DNA of 64,000 bases, taken from positions 62,001 through 126,000 of the forward strand of contig CAWHZU010000024.1 in NCBI GenBank assembly GCA_963833885.1, written 5' to 3'. Both the position numbers and the translations under genes were made by a program. Below the pieces are notes generated by a model that worked only from the letters and a program-made list of their open reading frames with translations, had not been told where the DNA came from and searched no databases. This document shows positions 43,953 through 54,100 of the stretch, in pieces. Every line of letters starts with the position of its first letter. Position 1 is the first letter of the stretch. This DNA is from JASHPR01 sp963833885 (GTDB lineage: Bacteria > Actinomycetota > Actinomycetes > Streptosporangiales > Streptosporangiaceae).

Positions 43953-46229
43953 ATGAACGCGCCAGGTACCGGCGCAGGGGTGGGCCAGCCAGCAGGCGCC
44001 CGGGCGGGCCGCGGGCCGCCCGACCAGACACGGCTGCGCCAGCTTGTTGATGAGCAGGCCGCGCTGCGGCGGGTGGCCGCACTCGTAGCCAGGGGTGCCC
44101 GGGCCGCGGAGGTGTTCAGCGTGGTCGCCGATGAGCTGGCCAAGTTCATCGGCGCGGAGTTTTCGTTCGTGTCCTGCGTTGACCTTTCCAGCGGCCACGG
44201 GCCTGGACCCGCAGGCAGGACGGCCGGAGAGCACGGCGAGCCCGAAGGGACCCTCGTCGTCGAGGCTTCGTATGGCCGCGCCCGCGACGAAGTACCGGTT
44301 GGGTTCCGCTCCCCGTTGCTGCCAGGGTCGGTCGCGGTGGCCGCGCTCAAGACGGGCCGCCCAGCCCGCTTGAGCGGTGACCAGCTGGCCAAAGGCCCGT
44401 ACGGCGACCTGACGGGCAGGCTGGGGTTGCGGGCCGCGGTTGCCACACCCATCGTGGTGGAGTCCCGCTTCTGGGGTGTGGCGGTGGCCGCTACCGTGCG
44501 GGCGGACTTCCCGCCCGGCACCGAGGCGCGGCTGGCGGACTTCACCGAGCTTGCCGCGACCGCGATCGCCAATGCCGAGGGCGAGAAGAAACTGCGCGAG
44601 CTTGCCGACACCCAGGCGGCGCTGCGGCGCCTGGCCACGCTGATCGCCCAGGGCGAACCGCCCGAGGCGGTGTTCGCGGCGACGACCAGGGAGGCTCTCC
44701 GGCATTTTGGCGGCGGTACCGCCCGATTGATCCGGTACGAGCCCGACGGAACAGCGACCCTCCTCGCCAACGAAGGCACAACGGGCCCGCACGTGCGGGT
44801 CGGGGAACGCTGGGAGGGGTATCCGCCGACCGGGCTGACAGCGACCGTCAGGCGTACCGGCCGCGCCGCCTATGTCGATGATTACCGCGAAATCCCGGGC
44901 GGGGAGCCTTATGTCCGCGAGGGCCTAAGGTCCGCGGTCGCCACACCGATACACGTCAACGGCAGGCTATGGGGAGTGATCGCCGTCGGGTCGGGGCAGG
45001 GGCCGCTGCCGCATGACACCGGGCATCGCATGACGGATTTCACCGACCTAGTCGCCACCGCGGTAGCGAACGCGCAAGACCGGGGCGCACTGGAGGCGAG
45101 CCGTGACGAGCTCGCCCGCCTGGTGCGGGAGCAGGCTGCGCTGCACCGGGTTGCGACGCTTGTAGCCCGGGCCGTGCCGCCAGAGCAGGTGTTCGCAGCG
45201 GTGACGGCCGAGGTCGGGCGGCTGCTTTCCGCCGACTTTACGCTCATGAGCCGGTACGACCAGGACGACGCGGCCACGATCGTCGGCGCGTGGACCATTA
45301 GCGGCGCCGACCCGGCTCCCGGCGGGACCCGACTGAGCCTCGGGGGGAATGACGTGCACACACTGGTGCTGCAGACAGGCCGGTCCGCGCGAATGGACGA
45401 CTACAGCAAAGCCTCCGGGATGGCCGCCGACGTCGCCCGCAAGGCGGATGTCCGGTCTGCGGCCGGCGTGCCGATCAGCGTCGCCGGCCGGCTGTGGGGC
45501 ATCGTCGTCATAGCGTCCGCGGTCGAGCTACCGCCGGACACCGAGGCGCGGCTGGCAGATTTCACTGAACTCGTGGGAACGGCGGTCGGCAACGCCCAGA
45601 GCCGGGCCGAGCTCGACGCGTCGCGGACGCGGATCGTCGCCGCCGCGGATCAGACCCGGCGGCGGATCGAGCGGGACCTGCACGACGGGATCCAGCAGCG
45701 ACTGGTCTCGCTCGGCCTCGAGCTTCGCCTCGCCCAGTCCGTGGCGCCCGCGTGCCTGCCAACAGAGATGGGCCGGATAGCGGGGGAGCTCAACGCGGTC
45801 GTCGAGGATCTGCGCGAGATCGCTCGGGGCATCCACCCGGCGATCTTGTCCGATGGCGGGCTGAGGCCGGCCCTGCGGACGCTCGGCCGCCGCGCCGCAG
45901 TCGACATCGAGATTAAGGTCGATGTCGATCCGATCCCGCGACTGCCGGAGCCGATCGAGGTGGCGGCGTATTACGTCGTGTCGGAGGCGCTCACGAACGC
46001 GACGAAGCACGCGCAGGCGTCTTTCGTGTGCGTCGTCGTCAAGGAGCGAGGCGACAGCCTCCACCTGTCGATTCGGGACGACGGCGTGGGTGGCGCCGAT
46101 CCTGCCTCCGGGTCGGGCCTGATCGGCCTCCGCGACCGGGCGGAGGCCCTGGGCGGGTCGCTTGAAGTCAACAGCCCTCCCGGCGCAGGGACGGTAGTGG
46201 TTGTCGAGCTCCCGCTGCGGCTCCGCTGA
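43953..46229 (+). CDS. Triple-GAF histidine kinase of the NarL/DevS type
   Basis: The 758-residue soluble kinase has three consecutive GAF domains (about 35-210, 220-375, 385-560). Each ends in the same pattern, RLWGVxxV...TEARLADFTELxATAxxNAQ, so they arose by duplication. The HisKA_3 domain has the phospho-acceptor His577 in RRRIERDLHDGIQQR, and the HATPase domain has SEALTNATKHA and SGLIGLRDRAEALGG. No membrane segment is present. GAF domains could bind haem, cyclic nucleotides or other ligands; I cannot tell which. Response regulators lie on both sides. Confidence 0.92.
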   Translation: MNAPGTGAGVGQPAGARAGRGPPDQTRLRQLVDEQAALRRVAALVARGARAAEVFSVVADELAKFIGAEFSFVSCVDLSSGHGPGPAGRTAGEHGEPEGTLVVEASYGRARDEVPVGFRSPLLPGSVAVAALKTGRPARLSGDQLAKGPYGDLTGRLGLRAAVATPIVVESRFWGVAVAATVRADFPPGTEARLADFTELAATAIANAEGEKKLRELADTQAALRRLATLIAQGEPPEAVFAATTREALRHFGGGTARLIRYEPDGTATLLANEGTTGPHVRVGERWEGYPPTGLTATVRRTGRAAYVDDYREIPGGEPYVREGLRSAVATPIHVNGRLWGVIAVGSGQGPLPHDTGHRMTDFTDLVATAVANAQDRGALEASRDELARLVREQAALHRVATLVARAVPPEQVFAAVTAEVGRLLSADFTLMSRYDQDDAATIVGAWTISGADPAPGGTRLSLGGNDVHTLVLQTGRSARMDDYSKASGMAADVARKADVRSAAGVPISVAGRLWGIVVIASAVELPPDTEARLADFTELVGTAVGNAQSRAELDASRTRIVAAADQTRRRIERDLHDGIQQRLVSLGLELRLAQSVAPACLPTEMGRIAGELNAVVEDLREIARGIHPAILSDGGLRPALRTLGRRAAVDIEIKVDVDPIPRLPEPIEVAAYYVVSEALTNATKHAQASFVCVVVKERGDSLHLSIRDDGVGGADPASGSGLIGLRDRAEALGGSLEVNSPPGAGTVVVVELPLRLR

Positions 46230-46317
46230 GTCCTCTGATTCCTGCTGGCGGCGGCCGCGTGCTCATGGCGGCGACATGAGAGAAGAAAAAGGCGACGTCG
46301 CGCAGGCAGTGGCCGGG

Positions 46318-46971
46318 TCAGCGGGCTTCAAGGAATCGGAGGACCGCCAGTACCCGCCGATGCTCGGTCTCGCTCTCTGGCAGGTTGAGCTTGGTCAGGA
46401 TGCTGCGGACGTGCTTTTCGACGGTGCCCTCGGTGACGAAGATCCGGCGGGCGATGCCCGCGTTGGAGGCGCCTTCGGCCATGAGCGCGAGCACCTGCCG
46501 CTCCCGCGGCGACAGCACGTCGAGCGGATCCTGCCGCCGCCGGGCTCTTACCAGCTCTTGCACCAGGGAGGGGTCCACTACCGAGGCGCCGGCGGTGATC
46601 CGGCGTACTGTCTCGATGAACTCCGCCACGTCGGTCACCCGGCTCTTCAGCAGGTAGCCCAGCCGCGCCCCGCCGGCAAGCAGATCCATCGCCTGGTCCA
46701 CCTCGACGTGAGCGGATAGGACGATGATCGCGGTGCCGGGCAGTTCGTCGCGGATCACCCGGGCCGCCTGCAGCCCTTCGGTCGCGTGCCCTGGTGGCAT
46801 CCGGATGTCGATGATCGCCAGTTCCGGCCGGGCCGACCGGACCAGGCCCAGCAGCCGGATGGCGTCACCAGCCTGGCCCACAACCTCAAAGCCCGAGCGG
46901 TCGAGCAGGCTGGCCAGGCCCTCGCGTAGCAGCACATCGTCATCGGCAAGTACCACGCGGGGTGCGGGCAT
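46318..46971 (-). CDS. NarL/FixJ-family response regulator
   Basis: The product from the ATG at 46971 is 217 residues, the usual length for the family; two in-frame starts further upstream (47013, 47049) would add residues unlike the family. The receiver domain carries Asp55 in LAIIDIRMPPG. The LuxR-type HTH is LSPRERQVLALMAEGASNAGIARRIF followed by TEGTVEKHVRSILTKL. It is convergent with the GAF histidine kinase (88 bp between stops) and is its likely DNA-binding output. Confidence 0.9.
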   Translation of the reverse strand: MPAPRVVLADDDVLLREGLASLLDRSGFEVVGQAGDAIRLLGLVRSARPELAIIDIRMPPGHATEGLQAARVIRDELPGTAIIVLSAHVEVDQAMDLLAGGARLGYLLKSRVTDVAEFIETVRRITAGASVVDPSLVQELVRARRRQDPLDVLSPRERQVLALMAEGASNAGIARRIFVTEGTVEKHVRSILTKLNLPESETEHRRVLAVLRFLEAR

Positions 46972-47085
46972 GTTCACCGCCGCCGTCTCAGCTGCCCCTG
47001 ACGCTGTCGGCATCCCCCGATTATCGGCCGGGATGTCGCTGGCCGCCAATCAAGCCATGTTCACCTGCGGGCCGGCGCCGCTAGA

Positions 47086-47433
47086 TCACGCCCGCGACAT
47101 GAAGGCCGCGTCATCGTCCCGGATGACGGCGATCCCGCGGTCTGCCGTCCGTCTGGCCGGCAGCCGGCGGCGCAGTCGTGCACGGTCGGCGGCGACCAGG
47201 CCGCCCCAGACACCATGCTGACCGATGTCCCAGTGCCGCAGCGATAGCGTCAGGCAGTGGCTGCGCACTGGGCAGGCCGTGCAGATAGCGATTGCCGCGG
47301 CTGCCTCCTGGCGGGCCCGGCCGGGATCGGCGCTGAGCGGGAACCACTGATCGGGATCGAGACCACCATCAGCACAGCGGGCGTGCCTGTTGACCAGAAC
47401 CCACAAGGCTAGATCAGTGAACCGGCCGCCCAT
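47086..47433 (-). CDS. WhiB-family iron-sulfur transcription factor
   Basis: The 115-residue product has the four cysteines of the Wbl family (Cys20, Cys51, Cys54, Cys60; pattern C-x30-CxxC-x5-C) that bind a 4Fe-4S cluster, and the GVWGG turn at residues 74-78. A basic tail rich in Arg follows (ARLRRRLPARR). Wbl proteins sense redox state or NO and act with sigma factors. Next upstream on the same strand is a hemerythrin gene, 90 bp away, which supports a redox or oxygen role. Confidence 0.9.
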   Translation of the reverse strand: MGGRFTDLALWVLVNRHARCADGGLDPDQWFPLSADPGRARQEAAAAIAICTACPVRSHCLTLSLRHWDIGQHGVWGGLVAADRARLRRRLPARRTADRGIAVIRDDDAAFMSRA

Positions 47434-47522
47434 CGGTGCCACGCGATCTGGCGAGCTCACCACCGTTCGCGGGCCGTCGGTGCCGTCCTTCGATATCGCT
47501 GGCTGGCCGGCCCGGGTGTTCT

Positions 47523-48152
47523 TCACAGCGGCGGGGTGGTGCGGGTGTAGTGCGGCAGCCAGACTGTTCGGTAGAGGAGCCGGGCGGCTGCTGGCAGCTG
47601 GCTCAGTACGTGCTCGCGGACGTCGGGGCGGGCGTCGGCGAGGGCCCACGGGACCGTGGCCCCGGCGCGCCGGATGCTGTGCCCGCCGCTGATGGCGGTA
47701 GCGATCCCGCCGAGTTCGGCGGGGCACAGGATCTGGCTGATGAGCGGCAGCGCGTCGGCTTCCTCGTGGGCGAGGTGACTGGCCAGCCTGGTCCGCAGCC
47801 GGGCCAGCAACTGGTGGAGCCGCCCGGGGTCGGCTGGCATGGCGAACGCGTCGTCAATCATGGCCTGCAACGGGCCGATCAGCTGGTGCTCGTCGTCCAT
47901 GGCGTCCAGCAGGGCCTGGCCGTGTGGGTCGCCAGCCAGTCTGCGCCGGACCTGCGGCCACATGGCCGTGTGCTCGGCGGCTAGGTGGAAGCGCAGCTGA
48001 CTGCGGAATGTGCTCCAGCGGGCCTGGGCCCGTGCGTGGCTGGCCGTGGTGTGCAGCAGCCAGTCCAGGTCGCGCCGCAGCGCTTCGTGGATCGCGGTCA
48101 TCAGCGTCCAGTCGGCCTTGTCGGCGAGCGGCATGGTATTCGGTGGGGTCAT
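47523..48152 (-). CDS. Hemerythrin-like HHE-domain protein
   Basis: The 209-residue product carries a four-helix hemerythrin HHE domain in residues 10-140. Likely di-iron ligands lie in TAIHEALRRDLDWLL, FHLAAEHTAMWPQV, DEHQLIGPL and SHLAHEEADALPL. Bacterial relatives bind O2 or NO or sense iron. The C-terminal 60 residues (AGATVPWALADARPDVREHVLSQLP) are an added helical region. It starts at an ATG at 48152 and lies between a membrane COG4315 protein and WhiB, all on the same strand. Confidence 0.87.
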   Translation of the reverse strand: MTPPNTMPLADKADWTLMTAIHEALRRDLDWLLHTTASHARAQARWSTFRSQLRFHLAAEHTAMWPQVRRRLAGDPHGQALLDAMDDEHQLIGPLQAMIDDAFAMPADPGRLHQLLARLRTRLASHLAHEEADALPLISQILCPAELGGIATAISGGHSIRRAGATVPWALADARPDVREHVLSQLPAAARLLYRTVWLPHYTRTTPPL

Positions 48153-48218
48153 CGGTTCTCCTTCGCGGCCCAGGACAGGCCTGGCTGGTGCCCTCGGGGT
48201 GACGTCCGTGGCGTCCGC

Positions 48219-49190
48219 TCAGGGGGAGGCAGGCACCTCGTGCCAGAGTCCGCCGTTGAGGTTGAGGTTGTTGCCCCTGGCCTGGCCGGGGGCGGTGTCG
48301 CCGATGTAGGTGTACAGCGGGTGCCCGTTGTAGGTGAGCTGGTGTGAGCCGCCGGTGCGGGTGATCGTGCCGATCCTGCCCGGCAGGCCCTGCCCGGCCG
48401 TGGTAGTAGCGGTCACCGGCGGCCAGTACGCCGCGCAGCTGCCGTAGCACTTCGAGGTGGTGGGCGTGTCGGGGGCGAACGAGTAGAGCGTGAAGCCCTT
48501 GGCGTTGGTCAGGACCGTGGCTCCGCCGATCGTGGTGATCTTAAGGCCAGTGCTCGTGCCAGCGGCGGTGCCGGTGGCCGCGGTCGGCGCGCTGGCCCCG
48601 GCCAGCGCCACCCCGAATAGCACCAGCGCTGCCGCGGCCAGCGCGGCGGCGGCCACTCCGGCCGCCCGAGTGATCGCCGAGGGGATCTGGGCAGGGAATG
48701 ACGCCGCTGCCGCGCCGCCCGCCGGGGCGTTCGCCACGGGGGCAAGGGCGAGCGCGGCCAGGACCACAAAGGCGGCCACTTCCACGGCGCCGGCGACAAT
48801 GCCGGTGGTCGTGCGTACCTCCTTGAAGCCGAAAAGCCCGATCCAGACCGACAGGATGTACCCGCCGAGGGTGGCGAGGGCGAACCCGGCTCCGGCCGCG
48901 GCGGCCAGCCGGCCTGTTATGACAAGCCGGCTGGGGATGGCCAGCACCGCCAGCCCAAGACCGAAGGCCGCGATCACCTGCAGCAGGAAAAGCCAGCCGA
49001 TCGTGGGGATGGTCCGGTAACCGGTCAGGTACAGATCGAGATGGATGGCTGCGGTGGCGATCAGCAGACCCGAACCCACCACCCGCTCGACGGCTCTAGG
49101 CCAGCCACCCGGCGGTTTTCCGTGCTCCCGCCCGGCTCGCCCAGCTGCCCTTGTCGTTCCCGGCCTGATCATGCTTTCCCGCTCTGTCAT
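48219..49190 (-). CDS. Membrane protein with C-terminal COG4315 (Lipoprotein_15) repeats
   Basis: The 323-residue product starts at the ATG at 49190, eight bases after AGGA. It has five to six membrane segments (about residues 35-215). An extracytoplasmic tail follows with the two COG4315 blocks: ATVLTNAKGFTLYSF...CYGSCAAYWPPV (with a CxxxC pair) and QLTYNGHPLYTYIGD...GGLWHEV. The repeat family is secreted and of unknown function. The arrangement suggests a membrane redox or sensing protein. It lies 36 bp downstream of a lipoprotein carrying the same blocks. Confidence 0.82.
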   Translation of the reverse strand: MTERESMIRPGTTRAAGRAGREHGKPPGGWPRAVERVVGSGLLIATAAIHLDLYLTGYRTIPTIGWLFLLQVIAAFGLGLAVLAIPSRLVITGRLAAAAGAGFALATLGGYILSVWIGLFGFKEVRTTTGIVAGAVEVAAFVVLAALALAPVANAPAGGAAAASFPAQIPSAITRAAGVAAAALAAAALVLFGVALAGASAPTAATGTAAGTSTGLKITTIGGATVLTNAKGFTLYSFAPDTPTTSKCYGSCAAYWPPVTATTTAGQGLPGRIGTITRTGGSHQLTYNGHPLYTYIGDTAPGQARGNNLNLNGGLWHEVPASP

Positions 49191-49226
49191 CTGTCAGTCC
49201 TCCGCGTTGCCCTAGTACGGTCTGGG

Positions 49227-49772
49227 TCAGTACCCGTAACCGCCGCTGCCGGAGCCCGATGAGGACCCGCCGGCCGCTGCGTTCCCGGACGCGGTGACCT
49301 CGTGCCACAGTCCGCCGTCCGCGTTCAGGCCGTTGCCCTTGGCCTCGCCGGGGGCAGTGTCACCGACGAACGTGTACAGCGGATGCCCGTCGAAGGTGGC
49401 CTGGGTTGAGCCGTTGGATCGTTTGATCGTGCCGAACGTGCCCTTGACCCCGGACGCCGATGCCGGCCCCTTCACCGGCGGCCAGTTCTGCGCGCATGTC
49501 CCGTTGCAGTTGGACATGGTGGAGGTATCGGGCCCGAACGAGTACACCGCGAAGCCGCCGGCGTTGGTCAGCACCGTCGCGCCGCCGATCTTGGAGGTCT
49601 TGAGGCTGCTCACGGAGGCCACAGCGTGATTGCTGGTGCCCGAGGAACTGCTAGAGGGGCTGCCAGACGAACCGCAGGCCGCGAGTACCGCCGCGACTGC
49701 GGCCGCGGCCGGCAAGGCCAGCATCAGCCGGGGACGTTTGAATGTCTCCAGCCGGGCGAGTGGCTTGATCAT
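49227..49772 (-). CDS. COG4315-family lipoprotein
   Basis: The 181-residue product starts at the ATG at 49772 (AAAGGAG six bases before). A signal peptide ends in the lipobox LAAC with the lipidated Cys33. A Ser/Gly linker leads to the same two blocks as the downstream membrane protein: ATVLTNAGGFAVYSF...CNGTCAQNWPPV and QATFDGHPLYTFVGD...GGLWHEV. The C-terminus is Gly/Ser-rich. Both CxxxC cysteines are kept. It is anchored on the outside of the membrane; the function is unknown. The pair suggests an exported partner and a membrane receiver. Confidence 0.87.
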   Translation of the reverse strand: MIKPLARLETFKRPRLMLALPAAAAVAAVLAACGSSGSPSSSSSGTSNHAVASVSSLKTSKIGGATVLTNAGGFAVYSFGPDTSTMSNCNGTCAQNWPPVKGPASASGVKGTFGTIKRSNGSTQATFDGHPLYTFVGDTAPGEAKGNGLNADGGLWHEVTASGNAAAGGSSSGSGSGGYGY

Positions 49773-50237
49773 TGGTTTCTCCTTTGCCATGGACCGCCCC
49801 GGCCTCTGTGCCGGGGGATACCGGCGATTCCGCCGCGTAATCGACGATGCCGCGGCCAGAGGTTCCGGCACATCGCAGCGAGCCCCCAGGCCACCATCCG
49901 GCCAGCAGCAATCCCGGCCTTCCTGCTAGCAGGTATGTGGCCCCATGCGGAGCCGCCGCAACGGGACGGTGGCACCCCGGCGACCGGAAGTCGGCAGCGG
50001 AAAGGGGCCGCATCTGGCTAACCGCGGTCGACGGCCGTACATGGCAGTCAGGCAGGTCAGATCGGGGTCCAGCGGTGCGCTGGGGGTCACGCCAGGCGCC
50101 TCACCAGAAGCAGCCCAAGCAACGCGCCAGCGGCGGCATGAGCTTGGCCGCCCCGCCGCCCTGGTTGGCGGCTATTGCGCGCTCAGCAGACGAGGGCCAG
50201 CCCCGTGGGGCGGCCGTGGTGATGCGACAATAGCCCG
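49773..50237. other. Gene-free divergent region
   Basis: No convincing gene is visible in this 465-bp stretch. It must contain the promoter of the COG4315 lipoprotein on the minus strand and of the crotonase on the plus strand, but I could not assign promoter boxes. No clear repeats or strong hairpins were found. Confidence 0.4.
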
Positions 50238-51002
50238 ATGGCGGACGCGGTTCTCACCGACAGCGACGGCGGAATCGCCGTCATCACGATCAATCGCCCC
50301 CAGGCGCGCAACGCTGTCAACGGAGAGGTTGCCCGCGGCATAGCCGCTGCGGTGGACGAGTTCGACGGCGCCGAGGATGTGCGGGTCATCATCCTGACCG
50401 GCGCGGGCGGCACGTTCAGCGCGGGCATGGACCTGAAGGGCTTCCTGAGCGGGGACTCGCCGGTCGTGGCGGGCCGCGGCTTCGGCGGAATCACCGAGCG
50501 GCCGCCCGCCAAGCCCATGATCGCCGCGGTCGAGGGGTACGCGCTCGCCGGCGGCTTCGAACTCGCCCTGAGCTGCGACCTGATCGTGGCGAGCGAGACG
50601 GCGAAGTTCGGGCTGCCCGAGGTCAGGCGAGGCCTGGCGGCGGCCGCGGGCGGGCTGCTCAGGCTGCCCCGCCGGGTGCCCTACCACCTGGCCATGGAGA
50701 TCGTGCTGACCGGTGAGCACTTCCCCGCCGATCGGCTGCACCAGGCTGGCCTGGTCAGTAGGCTGGTCAGCGCCGGCCAGGCCCTGGCCGGCGCCAGGGA
50801 ACTGGCGGCACAAGTAGCTCTCGGCGCCCCGCTCGCGCTGGCCGCCAGCAAGCGAGTCATCGTCGAGTCGGCGGACTGGCGCACCAGCGAGGCGTTCGCC
50901 CGGCAGGGCGAAGTGCTCGGCTCGGTGTTCACCTCCGCGGACGCGACTGAAGGCGCTGCCGCCTTCGCCCAAAAGCGTGCGCCGGTCTGGCGCGGTGAAT
51001 GA
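50238..51002 (+). CDS. Enoyl-CoA hydratase/isomerase (crotonase) family protein
   Basis: The 254-residue product has both oxyanion-hole blocks of crotonases (GTFSAGMDLKGF and EGYALAGGFELALSCDL). It keeps one catalytic-type Glu (FGLPEVRRGL, about residue 133), while the position of the other differs, so hydratase activity on short acyl-CoAs is probable but not certain. The start at 50238 (MADAVLTDSDGGIAV) fits the family. The gene stands alone. Confidence 0.88.
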   Translation: MADAVLTDSDGGIAVITINRPQARNAVNGEVARGIAAAVDEFDGAEDVRVIILTGAGGTFSAGMDLKGFLSGDSPVVAGRGFGGITERPPAKPMIAAVEGYALAGGFELALSCDLIVASETAKFGLPEVRRGLAAAAGGLLRLPRRVPYHLAMEIVLTGEHFPADRLHQAGLVSRLVSAGQALAGARELAAQVALGAPLALAASKRVIVESADWRTSEAFARQGEVLGSVFTSADATEGAAAFAQKRAPVWRGE

Positions 51003-51130
51003 GTATGGGGTGTGATCACTTCGCCGCGTGACCACTGCGGCGCTTAGAGTGACTTGCACTGAGCCTGATCTTTGGGGCTTCCCGGCTTAGACGCAGCCGC
51101 GGGCGCGCACGCCCAGGGGAGAGAGCAGCG

Positions 51131-54100
51131 ATGACGGCTCCGCTAATCAGCGTTGTTGTGCCGTTTTACAACAACGAGGACTTGCTGGAGGACTGCCTGC
51201 GATCCATCGCCAGGCAGACGCACGCCAACCTTGAGGTCGTCATGGTGGACGACGGCTCCACCGACGGCAGTGCGGACATCGCCCGCCGCCGCGCCGAGTC
51301 CGACCCGAGGTTCATCCTGATCAGGATCCCGAACGGCGGGCCTGGCTTCTCCCGCAACCGCGGCATCGAGCAGGCGACCGGGGAGTTCCTGGCCTTCGTG
51401 GACGCGGACGACATGCTGCCGAGCCACGCCCTGGAGGTCATGCTGCACACCCTGCAGGAGTCCGGCTCGGATTTCGTTTCCGGCGGGGTCGAGAGGGTCG
51501 GCCCGATGGGGGTCACGCCGTCGGGCATGCACGCGCGGGCGATCAAGGGCCGGCGGATCCGAACGCACATCAGCAGGTCACCGGAGCTGTTCTGGGATGT
51601 GTCGGTGTGGAACAAGCTCTTCCGCAAGTCGTTCTGGGACGCCAGCAAGCTGTCCTTCCCCGAGGTCAGGGCCTGGGAGGACCTGCAGGCCATGACCAGG
51701 GCGCACGTGCTCGCCAAGGCCGTGGACGTGATCCCGGACACGATCTACTACTGGCGCGAGCGCGGCAAGGGCGCGCTGTCGATCACCCAGTCCAGGACCG
51801 ACATCGGCAACCTGAGGGACCGGATCACCGCGCTGAGCAACATCGACAGCTTCCTCCGCGAGCGCGCCTCAGCCACGCTGCTCCGCCAGCATCAGCGCAA
51901 GGCACTGGTCAACGACCTGTGGCTGTACGTCTGCGACCTGTCCCGGACCAGCGCCGAATACCAGGCCGAGTTCATCGAACTCGGGCGCAAGTACCTGGGC
52001 CAGGTCGGCCGGCGGGTGCTGGCAAAGCTGCCCTCCACGCACAAGCTCGCGTACCACCTGATCAAGGCCGGGCGGCTGGAGCAGCTGCTCGAGTTCAACG
52101 CGTGGCAGGCCGAGCAGCCGATCAAGACCACCCCGATGGTCCGGCGCCATGGCAGGATCCGCGCCGATCTCCCGTTCTGGGCCGAACGCCGGAGCCTGAA
52201 GATCCCTGACTGGGTGTACCGCCCCTACTGGCGGGAGCTCGACCCGTTCGTCAAGATCGAAAATCTCGAGTGGGACGGAAGCCGGCTGGTCATCACGGGA
52301 TGCACGTTCGTGCCGTCGGTCGACATCGTCAAGCGCAGGAACGCGTCCAAGATCATATTCCTGCGGCCGGTGACCAAGGGCAGGCTGCCGGTCATCCTCC
52401 CGGCCCGCTCGCTGCGCCACGCTGAGGCCGACATGTGGTCGGGGCAGCATAAGTACCACTACGACTGGGCCGGGTTCCGCGCTGAGATCAGCCCTCGCTG
52501 GTTCCGGCTCGGCGGTCGCTGGCTCACCGGCGAGTGGGCAGGCTACGTCCTGGTCCGCGGGCATGGCGTGTGGCGGCCGGCCCGCCTGCACACCCCGGCC
52601 CGCGGCCCGGCCGAGCGTCCCGAGTTCCAGCAGGTGGCCCCCGGGATCAGATACGGCGCCTGGTGGGCGGGGCGGCGGCTGCAGATTGGGGTGACCAGGA
52701 CGCCGGCGGTACTGCACGGGTGCGAGCACGCGGGCAACGAACTCGTGATCGACGTGGACGTCAACCCGCTGGACCGGCAGGCCCGCGTCGAGATCCTGCT
52801 GGCCAGGCCGAAGGGTGCGGCGACGCATGAGTTCCCGGCCACGGTCGAGCGGCGGGACGGCGATTCGGCACTGGTGCGGGGCAGGATGCCGCTGCGCGTG
52901 CTGGCCACCGCCGTCGGCCGGGCCGACCGGGGCAGTGCCCACGGTGCCGCGAACGAGGCTGGCGGCGGGGACAGCGGCGATGCCGGAATCGAATGGGACC
53001 TGTACATCCAGCCCGAGGGCCAGCAGCGGATCCGGGTGGCGTTCCCGGCCGGGCGCGCGGAGTACCGCTATCCCGCCGGCCACCAGGAGATCGCCCTGGA
53101 GCGAACCAGGTACGGCAACGCGATGGTCGCGCGTCGCAGCCTGCGCCCGGTTGTCGACGAGCATTCGTGGGCCCACGATGGCCGGCTCACGCTCCAGGGC
53201 AACTACTCGGCTACCGTTGAGGGCTCATTTGAGGCTGTGCTGCTTCGCCGGTCATCCACGCAACAGCACGTGGTCCCGGTGCAGCGGGACGGCGACAGGT
53301 TCACGATCGAGATCAATGCGGCGGCCATGCCGTCATTCGGGCGGCTGCTGCCGCTGCGGGACGGGAGCTGGGACCTGTTCCTGCGCCGCGAGCGGGCGGC
53401 CGACGGTGAGCTGATCGTGCCTGGCTACGACCACTCGCGACTGGGTGACCTCGACGGCCGCAAGCTCAGCGTCGGGCAGAAGAGCTACCGGTTCACTACG
53501 TCCGGGTATGACACGCCGATGCTCAGTGTCGGGCCCGCGCTCAAGCTCACCGAGCATGGCCGGGTGCAGCGGCGGATGCTCCGCGGCGTCTACTACCCGC
53601 TGCAGCAGAAGCTCCCGCTGCGCGACGCGGTGGTGTTCGTCAGCTGGAAGGGAAAGCAGTGCGCTGACAACCCGCTCGCGATCGCGCAGGAACTGCGCAG
53701 CCGCGGGGACGACCGTGAGCACATCTGGGCGGTCGCGGACTACTCGGTGCCCGCGCCGGACGGAGCCAGGACCGTGCTGACCGGGACCGAGGACTACTTT
53801 GAGGCCCTTGGCCGGTCGCGGTACGTGATCGCGAACGACGACATGGGCCTGAACTACCACAAGCGGGACGGCCAGTTCTACGTGCAGACCTGGCACGGCA
53901 CACCGCTGAAGAAGATCGGCTTTGACATCACCCAGCCGCAGTTCATCAGCGGGGTCGGCTACTTCGACGTGCTGGCCGCCGACGTCGCCAAGTGGGATCT
54001 GCTGCTCTCGCCCAACCCGTTCAGCACGCCCATCATGCGCCGGGCGTTCCGCTACGACGGCGAGGTGCTCGAGTCTGGCTACCCGCGGAACGACGTGCTG

